From the NCBI GenBank assembly GCA_003022655.1, contig PXSX01000017.1, forward strand, positions 1 through 7,589: DNA of 7,589 nucleotides, read 5' to 3'. Below the pieces are notes generated by a model that did no database searches, was not told the DNA's origin, and saw only the letters and a list, made by a program, of their open reading frames with translations. Position numbers and translations under genes: made by a program. Below are positions 1 to 7,119 of the stretch, in pieces (position 1 is the first letter of the stretch; each line of letters opens with the position of its first letter). This stretch comes from Bacteroidetes bacterium QH_1_64_81 (GTDB lineage Bacteria; Bacteroidota; Rhodothermia; Rhodothermales; Salinibacteraceae).

Positions 1-119
1 TAGTGGGGGCCGAGCGAGAGCGAGGTCATGCCCCTGGTGAACTACCGGGCAAGTGCAGAAGGCTTTTTGCGCGAGATCCACGAAGTCGCAGGCCACAGAA
101 CGTCCGCCAAACAGACTCT
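1..119 (-). repeat. Repeat element, copy A (minus orientation), partner of the copy at 6978-7076
   Basis: Read on the minus strand from 119 downward, this stretch shares three blocks with 6978-7057 at near-identical spacing. Block 1 is AGAGTCTGTTTGG(C/T)GGA (103-119, 16 of 17 identical). Block 2 is GCAAAAAG (63-70) after 32 bases here and 33 in the other copy. Block 3 is GCCC(G/T)GTAGT (41-50) after 12 bases in both. In addition, bases 1-23, beginning TAGTGGGGGCC and ending GAGAGCGA, are identical on the plus strand to 7054-7076, so this sub-block is inverted relative to the rest of the element. The sequence between blocks is diverged. The short open frame at 28-129 is probably accidental. 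The element touches the stop codon of the yigZ-like pseudogene. It could be a MITE or a solo insertion-sequence end; no transposase is visible. The window edge may cut it. Confidence 0.6.
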
Positions 120-601
120 CAACTCCTAATACGTAGCAGTTCGGCGCCATCCGACAGCGCATTCGTAAACGCCTCGGTGAACGCGTCCACCTCTGACCGA
201 CGCACCCCCACGGTGAGGGTCGTCACGTCCGTGTACTCACTGCGCTGTACCTTCGTGTCGAACTGCCGGAGCACCCGTTGTGCGGGAGAGGGGTCGTCGT
301 AGGCGAACTGGAGGCGCACCGGCGTCCGAAGCACGCGCTCGGCGGCGGTCGCCGCGTCCAGGGCGGCCGACGCCACGTCCCCGCACGCCCGCGCGCTGAT
401 CTGTCGAGAGGGGTGGGCCGGCTGTGCCGCTAGGCTCCCCGTCGTCGTAGCGAAAGTCCTCCCCGTCCCGCCCCAGCCGGTACGCCGCGCAGTGGTGCGT
501 GGCCGTCCGCTCGCGCTCGCGGATGGCGTCGATCCGTGCCTGCACTTCCGTCCGCGTTGAGACCGGCACGCCGACAAGCGGGATCGGCGCTCACGTTCGC
601 A
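119..601 (-). pseudogene. yigZ: Decayed YigZ/IMPACT-family protein gene
   Basis: Pieces of one YigZ/IMPACT-family protein are spread over two minus-strand frames. One frame (about 569 down to 396) gives VQARIDAIRERER, then THHCAAYRLG, then FRYDDGEPSGTAGPPL, the family's N-terminal signature. The other frame (about 391 down to 119) gives GDVASAALDAATAAERV, then the C-terminal DUF1949-like domain (RLQFAYDDPSPAQRVL to the TGA at 119-121). Between them about 25 residues are missing, including the family's hallmark VTRYFGG.KLG.GGL segment, and the frame changes. A second shift near 577 separates an upstream RRSR from (F)VGVPVST; restoring one T there would recreate the usual SRF motif. No in-frame start codon is found upstream, so the N-terminus is also damaged. 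Intact YigZ proteins are about 200 residues, bind nucleic acid or ribosomes and resemble eukaryotic IMPACT. Sequencing error could explain a one-base shift but not the core deletion. The 5' limit is approximate. Confidence 0.85.
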
Positions 602-817
602 GCGGCGAGATGTGGCTGGGAACTTCGTGCGTGCAACTGATCGCCCAGCCAGAAACCCTTACAGAACGGTCCAGTCCGTACACTGCACTGAGGTAGGTCC
701 AGTGACGCTTCGGTTCCTTAAGCGCAACGATGTTGCCACGCTGAGGGACAGGAGACACATTGCCCGCACGGAATCGTTTCAGAGATCCTTTTACTCATTT
801 CCCGCCGTGCACGCACA

Positions 818-2233
818 ATGACGCGGTTGACTGCGCTTCTTTTTACGGTTGCCCTTTTGCTCACTGGATGCGGGTCATCGGGGGAGGAGGACGGTCCCCA
901 GCGGCGACGGGGCGGCTCCGACAACTCGACCCCATCGGTGGAGGCGGTGCAGGCCCGCGACGGCACGCTTCCTCTGGAGGAGCGGATGAGCGGCACGGTA
1001 CGGGCGCGCAACCAGGTGGCCATCTACCCGGAGCTGAGCGAGCCGGTCGTCGCCGTGGAGGCCCAGACGGGCGACTACGTAGAGGCGGGGGATGCGCTCG
1101 TCCGTCTTCGGCGCGAAACCTACGAGCAACAGGTTCGGCAGGCCGAGGCCTCCGTCCGCACCGCCGAGGCCGAGGCCAACGGGGCGAAGGCTCGCCTCCG
1201 TGAGCTCGAAGCGCAACTGAAACGGACCGAACGCCTCGCTGAGCAGGACTTCGAGAGCGAGCAGCAGCTCGAATCGCTCCGGGCGCAGGTGGAGCAGGCC
1301 AAGGCGAGCTACGAACAGGCGCAGGCGCAAGTAGAGCGGGCCGAAGCGACCCTTGAAGAACGTGAGACAGCGCTCCAGCAGACCGTCGTACGCGCCCCCA
1401 TCAGTGGCTACGTGGGGCAGCGCAACGTGGAGGTGGGGCAGCGCGTCGATCCCAGCACCCGCCTGTACGTGATGGGCGATCTCGATGCGGTGACGGTGCG
1501 CGTGGAGGTGACCGACCGGATGTTCGGGCGCATTCAGCCTGGGCAGACGGCTCGCATTCACGTGCCGCAGAAAGACACGGTGCTCGCGGCCTCAGTCACC
1601 CGCATGTCCCCCTTCCTCAGCGACGAGTCGTACAGCGCCGAGGCCGAGATTGAGGTGCCCAATGAGGACCGCATCCTCAATCCCGGCATGTTTGTGGAGG
1701 TGGACGTGGCCTACGGCGAGAGCCAGCGGGCGACGATCGTCCCCCTCAGCGCCCTCTATGAAGACCCGGCCACCGACACGCGGGGCGTGTTTGTCGCCCC
1801 CACGCTGGGGACAGAGATTCCGGTCGACGTGCCCGACTCGTTCGACGAGGACGATCCCCCTCCGCTCACCCCTCCGACCCCGACGACGTTCCGCGAGGTG
1901 GAGATCTTGGCGGAGGGCCGGCAGACCGCCGGCGTCCGGGGCATCAAGCCGGGCGACTGGGTCGTCACCGTGGGCCAGAACCTGCTGGCCAACGACACCG
2001 GCGAGCGGGTCGACGCTCGCGTGCGTCCCCTCCCCTGGTCCCGCCTCCTGAGCCTGCAGCGCCTACAGGACACCGACCTTCTGAACCGTGTGCTTGAACG
2101 ACAGCAGCGCCTCGCCAAGCAGCGCTTCGGGGACGACTCCGCGCCGGACGATACGTCCCAGTCCTCTACGACTCAGGAGGAGACCTCCCCGGACAGCACT
2201 GCGTCTTCGATGGCCGTGAACCAGCGTCCGTAG
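818..2233 (+). CDS. RND efflux membrane-fusion (periplasmic adaptor) lipoprotein
   Basis: This 471-residue protein is an HlyD/AcrA-type adaptor that should join an inner-membrane RND pump to an outer-membrane channel. Residues 1-18 form a lipoprotein signal ending in lipobox LTGC (lipidated Cys18). A Ser/Glu/Arg-rich linker follows. The barrel-sandwich (lipoyl-like) half-motifs are at about 65-100 and 188-215 (VVRAPISGYVG, then VEVGQRV). Between them, about 100-188, is a long Gln/Glu/Ala-rich alpha-hairpin coiled coil that would contact the channel. The beta-barrel domain spans about 222-300 (LNPGMFVEVDV) and the membrane-proximal domain about 303-400. Two additions stand out: an acidic-proline insert at 339-357 and a Ser/Thr/Asp-rich tail after about 435. 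The ATG at 818 is chosen because the signal peptide begins there; no Shine-Dalgarno is visible. The 216 bases upstream show no gene or clear promoter. The permease gene follows after 42 bp, presumably in one operon. Substrate cannot be read from sequence. Confidence 0.93.
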   Translation: MTRLTALLFTVALLLTGCGSSGEEDGPQRRRGGSDNSTPSVEAVQARDGTLPLEERMSGTVRARNQVAIYPELSEPVVAVEAQTGDYVEAGDALVRLRRETYEQQVRQAEASVRTAEAEANGAKARLRELEAQLKRTERLAEQDFESEQQLESLRAQVEQAKASYEQAQAQVERAEATLEERETALQQTVVRAPISGYVGQRNVEVGQRVDPSTRLYVMGDLDAVTVRVEVTDRMFGRIQPGQTARIHVPQKDTVLAASVTRMSPFLSDESYSAEAEIEVPNEDRILNPGMFVEVDVAYGESQRATIVPLSALYEDPATDTRGVFVAPTLGTEIPVDVPDSFDEDDPPPLTPPTPTTFREVEILAEGRQTAGVRGIKPGDWVVTVGQNLLANDTGERVDARVRPLPWSRLLSLQRLQDTDLLNRVLERQQRLAKQRFGDDSAPDDTSQSSTTQEETSPDSTASSMAVNQRP

Positions 2234-2275
2234 CCCCTCGCTCGTCGTTTCCCCATTGCTTGACCGCCCCTGCCC

Positions 2276-5200
2276 ATGTCGCTCTACGATCTTTCTATCC
2301 GGCGCCCGGTCGCGACGGCGATGACGTTTCTGGCCGTCATCGTGGTCGGCAGCGTCAGCTTTTACTACCTGCCGGTGGACCTGCTGCCGGAGATTGAGTA
2401 TCCGCGCGTGACGGTCTACACCAACTACCCGAACGTGGGGCCGGAGGAGGTGGAAAGCATCATCACCGACCCGGTGGCGAACGCGGTCTCCAGCGTGCCC
2501 AACGTGGAGCGGATCACCTCCAGCTCCGAGGAAGGATCGAGCCGGGTCAACCTCGAATTCGCGCAGGGCACCGACCTCAACGCAGCGGCCAACGACGTGC
2601 GCGCCGCCCTCGACCGCATCCGCGACAACCTGCCGGTCGAGGCCGAGCCGCCCGGCATCTGGAAGTTTGACCCCAACAGTCAGGAGATCGTCACCATCGC
2701 GGTGGAGTCGAGCCGCGACATGGAGTCGCTCACGCGGTTGCTGGAGCGAAACCTGGGGAAGCAATTTGAGCAAATTCCCGGTGTGGGGACCCTCAACATC
2801 CAGGGCGGCATCTACCGGCAGATCCGCGTCAACATTAATCGGGACCGGCTGAAGGCCTACGACCTGTCGGCTGCGCAGGTGCAGCAGACCATCGCGCAGT
2901 CAAACGTGGCGTTGCCGGGAGGCAACGTGAAGGAGGGCCTGAACGACCTGTACGTCCGCACGCAGGGGGAGTACGAGTCGCTCGATGAAATTCGCCGCAC
3001 CGTCGTGACGACGGCGGAGCAGACCCCGATCCGCGTGCAGGACGTGGCCGAGGTCGTAGACGGCTACGAGGACCTCAGCCGCATCGCGGAGCTGAATGGA
3101 ATCCCGGTCGTCCGCCTCGAAATTCAGAAGCAGAGCGGGGCCAATACGGTCACCGTTGCGGACAACATCCGCACCAAGGTCGAGCGCATCAACGAGACGC
3201 GCTCGGACGTGAAGCTCACGGTCGTGAGCGACCAGAGCGAGTTCATTCGGAAGTCGATCAACAACGTTCAGAACGCGGCCATCTGGGGCTCGCTCCTGGC
3301 CATCCTGGTGCTGTACCTCTTTCTCCGCAACGGGTCGACGACGTTCATCATCGCGCTGTCGATCCCCATCTCGATCATCGCCACGTTTGCCCTCCTCTTC
3401 TTCAACGGCCTGACGCTGAACCAGATGACGTTCGGCGGGCTGGCGCTGGGGGTGGGCCTCATTGTCGACAATGCGATCGTGGTCTTAGAGAACATTATCC
3501 GACAACGGGAGGAGAATGGGCGATCGCTCGAGAAGGCCGCCTCGATCGGCACGCGCGAGGTGGCGGGCGCCATCGTCGCCTCTACGCTTACCACGTCGGT
3601 CATCTTCCTCCCCCTCGTCTTCGCCCGCACCACGACGGCGACCCTCTTCCAATCGCTGGCGCTAGTCGTGGTCTTTGCGCTGGTGTGCTCGCTGCTGGTG
3701 GCCCTCACGCTGGTGCCCATGATGGCGAGCCGCTTCCTGACGATCGACGCCGGGGAGCAGACGATTGACCGGGACGCGTCGAAGTCGTGGTTCCAGCGCG
3801 CCTTTGCCCGGCTGGAGAACCGCTACTCGCGACTCATCGAAACGCTGCTCGGCCGCCGCTGGTGGGTCTTCGGCGCGACGGTGGTCCTGCTCGCCGGAGC
3901 CATCGCAATGTGGCCGTTGATATCGGTCGAACTGGCCCCTCAGACCGATGCCAGCGAAATTGACATCGACCTGGAGATGGCCCAGGGGACCAACATCGCC
4001 GTCGTCATGGAGTATCTCGACGAGCTGGAGCAGAACGTGAAGCCCCTCCTTCCCGAGGAGGACATGGAAAACTTCGCCAAGCAGGTGCAGCCCTGGGGGG
4101 CGGAGGTCGAGATTCGCCTGAAGTCGGCCAGTGAGCGCTCCCTCAACACCTTTGCGCTGGCCGACCGCATCCGATCCGAAGTTCTTGGGTCTGTCCCGGG
4201 GGCCGACATCCGGGTGAGCGCCCAATCGGGGCTTTGGATCCTGCGGCGCGTCTTCAGCACCGGCGGAGGCAATCAAGCCCTGCAGGTGGAGCTTCGCGGG
4301 TACGACCTCGAGCGGGCCCGCTCGATTGCCGAGCAGATTCGGGCCCGCCTTGAACGGGTCGAGGGCGTGGCCACGGCCCGGACCGGGCGGCGGGAAGGGC
4401 GGCCGGAGCAGAACATTCGGTTCCTCCGGGACAAGATTTCCTCGTTGGGGCTGTCGACCCAGGAGGTGGCCGCGGCCGTCCAGACGAACGTGGGGGGGAG
4501 TCGCGCGGCCTCCTACCGCTCGGGCGGCGAGCAATTTCCGATCACTGTCCGCCTGCGCCCCGAGGATCGGCTGTCGGTGGAGGACCTGGACAACGTGTCG
4601 GTCCAGACCCCCAACGGCGAATCGGTCCCCCTCTCCACCCTCGTCGACACCGATCGCGGCCGGGGCCCCACCGAGATCCAGCGCATCAACGGCCAGCGGG
4701 TGACCTACATTTCGGCCACCCTCAGCAGCGACGCGGTGCTCGGCGAGGTGGTGGAGCGCGCTCGCAGCGAACTGGCCGACCTCAATCTGCCTGAAGGCTT
4801 CTCCGTCACGTTCGGCGGGGAGTATCGAGAGCAGCAGAAGGCGCAGACCGACTTTCTGATCGCCATCCTCATGGCGCTGGTGCTCATTTACATGGTCATG
4901 GCGGGCCAGTTTGAGCGCTTCCTCGACCCGCTCGTGGTCATGTTCAGCGTGCCGCTTGTGCTCATTGGCGTCCTCCCCACGCTCGTGCTTACCGGCACCA
5001 CCGTCAATATCCAGAGCGTGATGGGGCTGGTGATGCTGATCGGGATTGTGGTGAACAACGCCATCGTGCTCGTCGACTACATCAACCTCATGCGGCGCGA
5101 GCACGGGATGGATCTCTTGCCAGCAGTGGCGGAGGCCGGTCGCCTGCGCCTGCGTCCAATTCTCATGACGACCCTCACCACCGTGCTCGGGCTCGTCCCC

Positions 5201-5410
5201 CTCGCTCTGGGCATCGGGGCCGGGGCCGAGATTCAGGCCGCCCTCGCCCGCGTCGTCATCGGCGGGCTCCTGGCCTCGACCCTCGTCACACTCGTGCTCA
5301 TCCCGGCCGCCTACGTGAGCCTCGAACTCGCGGCCCGCTCCGTGCAGGCGACGCTGCCGGACTGGTCGTGGCTGCCCGACTCTACCCCCCTGCAGCCCCG
5401 ACGGACCTGA
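2276..5410 (+). CDS. RND efflux permease, HAE1/AcrB-like
   Basis: This 1044-residue protein is a full-length RND inner-membrane transporter, the usual AcrB/MexB size, exporting drugs or amphiphiles by proton antiport. The typical start [10 protein letters not shown] leads into TM1 (about 11-33), then the first large periplasmic loop with [20 protein letters not shown]2-TM6 lie at about 333-485, TM7 at about 527-550, the second periplasmic loop at about 551-855, and TM8-TM12 at about 858-1018. In TM4 the ion-relay motif reads [14 protein letters not shown]: Asp398 matches AcrB Asp407, but the next Asp is Asn399. In TM10, [13 protein letters not shown] puts Asn927 where AcrB has Lys940. The TM11 stretch [12 protein letters not shown] is intact. 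Such VDN/VNN versions are known to me from other HAE1 proteins, so this looks like a subfamily rather than damage. The protein lacks the metal-pump (CzcA-like) signature. The gene follows the adaptor by 42 bp and is probably cotranscribed. Its start ATG lacks a Shine-Dalgarno. No outer-membrane factor is nearby. Confidence 0.96.
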   Translation: MSLYDLSIRRPVATAMTFLAVIVVGSVSFYYLPVDLLPEIEYPRVTVYTNYPNVGPEEVESIITDPVANAVSSVPNVERITSSSEEGSSRVNLEFAQGTDLNAAANDVRAALDRIRDNLPVEAEPPGIWKFDPNSQEIVTIAVESSRDMESLTRLLERNLGKQFEQIPGVGTLNIQGGIYRQIRVNINRDRLKAYDLSAAQVQQTIAQSNVALPGGNVKEGLNDLYVRTQGEYESLDEIRRTVVTTAEQTPIRVQDVAEVVDGYEDLSRIAELNGIPVVRLEIQKQSGANTVTVADNIRTKVERINETRSDVKLTVVSDQSEFIRKSINNVQNAAIWGSLLAILVLYLFLRNGSTTFIIALSIPISIIATFALLFFNGLTLNQMTFGGLALGVGLIVDNAIVVLENIIRQREENGRSLEKAASIGTREVAGAIVASTLTTSVIFLPLVFARTTTATLFQSLALVVVFALVCSLLVALTLVPMMASRFLTIDAGEQTIDRDASKSWFQRAFARLENRYSRLIETLLGRRWWVFGATVVLLAGAIAMWPLISVELAPQTDASEIDIDLEMAQGTNIAVVMEYLDELEQNVKPLLPEEDMENFAKQVQPWGAEVEIRLKSASERSLNTFALADRIRSEVLGSVPGADIRVSAQSGLWILRRVFSTGGGNQALQVELRGYDLERARSIAEQIRARLERVEGVATARTGRREGRPEQNIRFLRDKISSLGLSTQEVAAAVQTNVGGSRAASYRSGGEQFPITVRLRPEDRLSVEDLDNVSVQTPNGESVPLSTLVDTDRGRGPTEIQRINGQRVTYISATLSSDAVLGEVVERARSELADLNLPEGFSVTFGGEYREQQKAQTDFLIAILMALVLIYMVMAGQFERFLDPLVVMFSVPLVLIGVLPTLVLTGTTVNIQSVMGLVMLIGIVVNNAIVLVDYINLMRREHGMDLLPAVAEAGRLRLRPILMTTLTTVLGLVPLALGIGAGAEIQAALARVVIGGLLASTLVTLVLIPAAYVSLELAARSVQATLPDWSWLPDSTPLQPRRT

Positions 5411-5610
5411 GTGCCGGTGTCAGGGACGGTACGGAGACTCGGGTAGTCGTCTCAATCGTGTAGAACGAAGCCCCGTGTCGACCGGCACGAACGATCTTGC
5501 GGATGTCCCTTTCTATCCAGGGCCGGTTCAGGATTGACCACTGTCGTGCTCGCTCCTGGGTTGGCCGCGCGTCTACACCGTTTCCCCATCCATGACGATC
5601 CTGTTTCCGC

Positions 5611-6285
5611 ATGCGCCTCATTCCTTCCGTCCCTCGCGCTCCCTTCGTCCACGTCCTCGCGTGCAGTCTTCTCATCGCCGGGTCTCTGACAGGATGTGCC
5701 CAGGATCAAGACAGTTCGGAGGCCCAGTCGCCCGAGATTCAAGACTCGGAGGTACAAACCCCTCCGTCCTCCTCCGCTCCTACGGTCGCGGACTCAAGTG
5801 TGGACGCAGACGTTCCCTACGTGGCCACGCCGCAGGAGACCGTGGAGGCAATGCTTGAGCTCGCCGACGTGTCGTCGAACGACACCGTGTACGACCTCGG
5901 GAGCGGCGATGGGCGCATCCCCATCGAGGCCGCGAATCGATACGACGCTCGGGGCGTGGGCATCGAAATCAAGCCGAGCCTTGTGGACCGGGCCCGGAAG
6001 AACGCCAAGCTCTCGGGCGTGAGCAACAAAGTCGAGTTCCGCCGGCAGGACATCTTCGAGGCCGACTTCCGCGAGGCCACGGTCGTTACCCTCTATCTTT
6101 TTCCGGAGGTCAACCTGAAACTGCGCCCGATGCTCTTCGAACAGCTGGAGCCGGGGGACCGCGTTGTCTCCCACAGCTTCGACATGAACGGCTGGGAGCC
6201 CGACTCCACGAGGCAAGTCAACGGGGACGTGCTTTATCTCTGGAGGATTCCGGAAGAGGCCCCGGACTTCATCGAGACGGAATAG
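5611..6285 (+). CDS. Class I SAM-dependent methyltransferase with lipoprotein signal
   Basis: This 224-residue protein has an N-terminal signal peptide with lipobox LTGC (Cys29), a Gln/Ser/Glu/Pro-rich linker (30-65), then a Rossmann-fold methyltransferase. Motif I is VYDLGSGDGR (93-102), the ribose-binding acid is Glu119 in GVGIEIKPSLVDRARKNA, then RRQDIFEADF (144-153), LYLFPEVN (161-168) and VVSHSFDMNGWEPD (185-198). The entry segment VPYVATPQETVEAML (68-82) and the LYLFPEVN motif resemble bacterial relatives of eukaryotic FAM173/ATPSCKMT lysine methyltransferases; this likeness is from memory. Substrate is unknown. The oddity is localisation: SAM is cytosolic, yet the leader predicts a lipid-anchored periplasmic or surface protein. 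A GTG at codon 64 (5800) could give a cytosolic 161-residue form, but the leader is too well formed to be chance. The gene stands alone, 200 bp after the permease, with no gene or firm terminator in that gap. It ends 22 bp before a terminator hairpin. Confidence 0.88.
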   Translation: MRLIPSVPRAPFVHVLACSLLIAGSLTGCAQDQDSSEAQSPEIQDSEVQTPPSSSAPTVADSSVDADVPYVATPQETVEAMLELADVSSNDTVYDLGSGDGRIPIEAANRYDARGVGIEIKPSLVDRARKNAKLSGVSNKVEFRRQDIFEADFREATVVTLYLFPEVNLKLRPMLFEQLEPGDRVVSHSFDMNGWEPDSTRQVNGDVLYLWRIPEEAPDFIETE

Positions 6286-6307
6286 CGACCCGTTCCGCCG
6301 CCAACGA

Positions 6308-6354
6308 CAAAAACCCCGCTCGTGCCCCGAAGGCGATCGGGGCGGAGCGGGGTT
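6308..6354 (-). terminator. Intrinsic terminator of the tRNA-Ala transcript
   Basis: A long two-part hairpin is formed by AACCCCGCTC (6312-6321) with GAGCGGGGTT (6345-6354) and, nested inside, GCCCCGA (6324-6330) with TCGGGGC (6337-6343) around a 6-base loop. Read on the minus strand, the stem is followed at once by TTTTTG (6308-6313), a classic rho-independent terminator about 20 bp beyond the tRNA 3' end. Read on the plus strand there is no T-run after the stem, so it should stop the methyltransferase transcript less well, though the hairpin may still protect its 3' end. Confidence 0.88.
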
Positions 6355-6374
6355 CTGTGGCAAAAACCAGTCTG

Positions 6375-6447
6375 TGGAGCCACTGGGATTCGAACCCAGG
6401 ACCTCTGGAGTGCGATTCCAGCGCTCTACCAGCTGAGCTATGGCCCC
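6375..6447 (-). tRNA. tRNA-Ala (anticodon CGC)
   Basis: The minus strand folds into a standard 73-nt cloverleaf. The acceptor stem is GGGGCCA/TGGCTCC, with G3:U70, the identity mark of alanine tRNA. The D arm is GCTC-AGCTGGTA-GAGC. The anticodon stem CTGGA/TCCAG encloses loop ATCGCAC, giving anticodon CGC for codon GCG. The variable loop is AGGTC and the T arm is CTGGG-TTCGAAT-CCCAG. The discriminator base is A73. The following bases are CAG, so CCA is not encoded and must be added enzymatically. A terminator follows about 20 bp downstream. It is convergent with the methyltransferase gene. Confidence 0.97.
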
Positions 6448-6453
6448 AGTCGG

Positions 6454-6480
6454 AAAAATCTACAGCGGACGGGCCGCTGT
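6454..6480 (-). promoter_or_regulatory. Terminator-like hairpin just upstream of tRNA-Ala
   Basis: On the minus strand a perfect 7-bp stem, ACAGCGG/CCGCTGT with loop CCCGT (6462-6480), is followed by AGATTTTT (6454-6461) and ends only 6 bp before the tRNA 5' end. It has the shape of a short intrinsic terminator, but it sits in the tRNA leader, too close to leave room for a promoter between. It may be a leader hairpin acting in processing or attenuation, or the end of a transcript from further right. The AT-rich patch TTAAATATT (6485-6493) just beyond may belong to the tRNA promoter; I could not place convincing -35 and -10 boxes. Confidence 0.4.
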
Positions 6481-6697
6481 GTCCCAATATTTAACCACTC
6501 GAAGCAACGTCCCTGTCTGATGGTCTGTTCCTGTGAGTCGGGCCGCCGGGGCAATCTATTCGGACGGCCGTCGTGAGAACCCTGCGAAGGACCGATCCGT
6601 GACGCACGTGTAAGAAGCTCGCCGAGGTAGGCACGCCCCCCTGTTCCCCCTCATAGAAGGCCCCTGCGTGCTATCTCGACGCCGTTCCTCCGACGCA

Positions 6698-6859
6698 ATG
6701 AGCCACAAGAATCTCCCCACCAAAACCTGTCCCGTCTGTAACCGCGAGTTCGAGTGGCGAAAGAAATGGGAAGATGACTGGGAGAACGTGAAGTACTGTA
6801 GCCAGCGGTGCCGCCGCAACAAGGACCGCGACCACATCCCCTGGGCGAAGGAGGAATGA
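6698..6859 (+). CDS. DUF2256 family small zinc-ribbon-like protein
   Basis: This 53-residue protein matches the small DUF2256 family. It carries CPVC (Cys11, Cys14), then [18 protein letters not shown], then CSQRC (Cys34, Cys38), giving four cysteines set to bind one zinc ion, followed by a basic RRNK stretch and a short acidic tail. The ATG at 6698 is preferred over an in-frame GTG at 6668 because family members begin a few residues before the first CPVC. No Shine-Dalgarno is visible. The biochemical function of the family is not established. From memory, DUF2256 genes often lie beside, or are fused to, cryptochrome/photolyase genes, and here a cryptochrome-DASH gene begins 260 bp downstream on the same strand. 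A role with that flavoprotein or with DNA is inference. The 250 bp between this gene and the tRNA hold no other gene that I can support. Confidence 0.88.
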   Translation: MSHKNLPTKTCPVCNREFEWRKKWEDDWENVKYCSQRCRRNKDRDHIPWAKEE

Positions 6860-6860
6860 C

Positions 6861-6893
6861 GGATGGACGGGTGGATGGTTGGAGGTGTGGATG
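6861..6893. repeat. G/T-rich low-complexity tract after DUF2256
   Basis: Starting just after the DUF2256 stop, the plus strand is almost free of C and repeats GGATGG and GTGGATG (6871-6877 and 6887-6893). Its complement is C/T/A-rich and resembles the pyrimidine-rich tracts found in the opposite orientation at 6950-6970 and 7077-7114. For example, GGTTGGA (6877-6883) is the reverse complement of TCCAACC (7080-7086). It looks like part of the same family of simple intergenic repeats; no function can be assigned. Confidence 0.45.
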
Positions 6894-6953
6894 TCCCCTC
6901 TGTGAATATTGCCTCCTTCCATCGCGTTCCCCCCGTCCCTATCCCTCAACGTT

Positions 6954-7113
6954 CCACCTTCAACCTTCCAGCCTTTCAGAGTCTGTTTGGTGGATTGATG
7001 TGCAGCCGAGACACAGTGGTCGAAGCCGCAAAAAGGTGCCCAAACGAGCCCTGTAGTGGGGGCCGAGCGAGAGCGACCTTCCAACCTTTTGACCTTCCCA
7101 CCTTCAACCTTCC
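6954..7113. repeat. Pair of 16-bp direct repeats flanking repeat copy B
   Basis: The 16-mer CCACCTTCAACCTTCC occurs at 6954-6969 and again at 7098-7113. A related run, CCTTCCAACCTTTT, is at 7077-7090. The two 16-mers bracket repeat copy B (6978-7076). They are part of a pyrimidine-rich intergenic tract of CCTTCAACCTT units that runs right up to the GTG start of the cryptochrome gene. They could be slippage-prone simple repeats, or sites where copy B was inserted. Confidence 0.7.
6978..7076 (+). repeat. Repeat element, copy B (plus orientation)
   Basis: This is the second copy of the element at 1-119. It has AGAGTCTGTTTGGTGGA (6978-6994), GCAAAAAG (7028-7035) and GCCCTGTAGT (7048-7057) in the same order and spacing as the minus strand of copy A. 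The last block merges into the 23-bp sequence 7054-7076 that is identical to bases 1-23. The left block resembles the terminal inverted repeat of some insertion sequences, but no transposase is present. It lies between DUF2256 and the cryptochrome gene, inside a pyrimidine-rich tract. Confidence 0.6.
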
Positions 7114-7119
7114 CACACA

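Noticed and set aside
28..129. Short plus-strand frame of 33 codons starting MPLVNYRAS
   Set aside because: It lies wholly within repeat copy A and overlaps the pseudogene end. Copy B does not keep the same frame without stops or changes, so coding is unsupported.
668..703. Direct repeat GGTCCAGT at 668-675 and 696-703 upstream of the efflux operon, as a possible repressor site
   Set aside because: Eight bases repeated once in a 216-bp gap is not far from chance, and no regulator gene or promoter is near to support it.
875..1561. 228-codon minus-strand open frame inside the adaptor gene
   Set aside because: Antisense shadow of the adaptor with no family resemblance.
3662..5104. 480-codon minus-strand open frame inside the permease gene
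   Set aside because: High GC at third positions opens the antisense frame. The protein is His/Arg/Gly-rich with no recognisable domain, while the plus frame is a textbook RND pump.
5411..5487. GTGCCGGT (5411-5418) and ACCGGCAC (5480-5487) as a possible terminator or operator after the permease
   Set aside because: Only 8 bp with a 61-base loop and no T-run. The small GAGAC/GTCTC pair between them is also weak.
5794..6363. 189-codon minus-strand open frame over the methyltransferase
   Set aside because: Antisense shadow; it also runs through the terminator hairpin.
6269..6487. Minus-strand open frame containing GHSSAGRALESHSRGPGFES, and its plus-strand counterpart at 6322-6576
   Set aside because: Both are translations of the tRNA-Ala gene and its flanks, a well-known false protein pattern.
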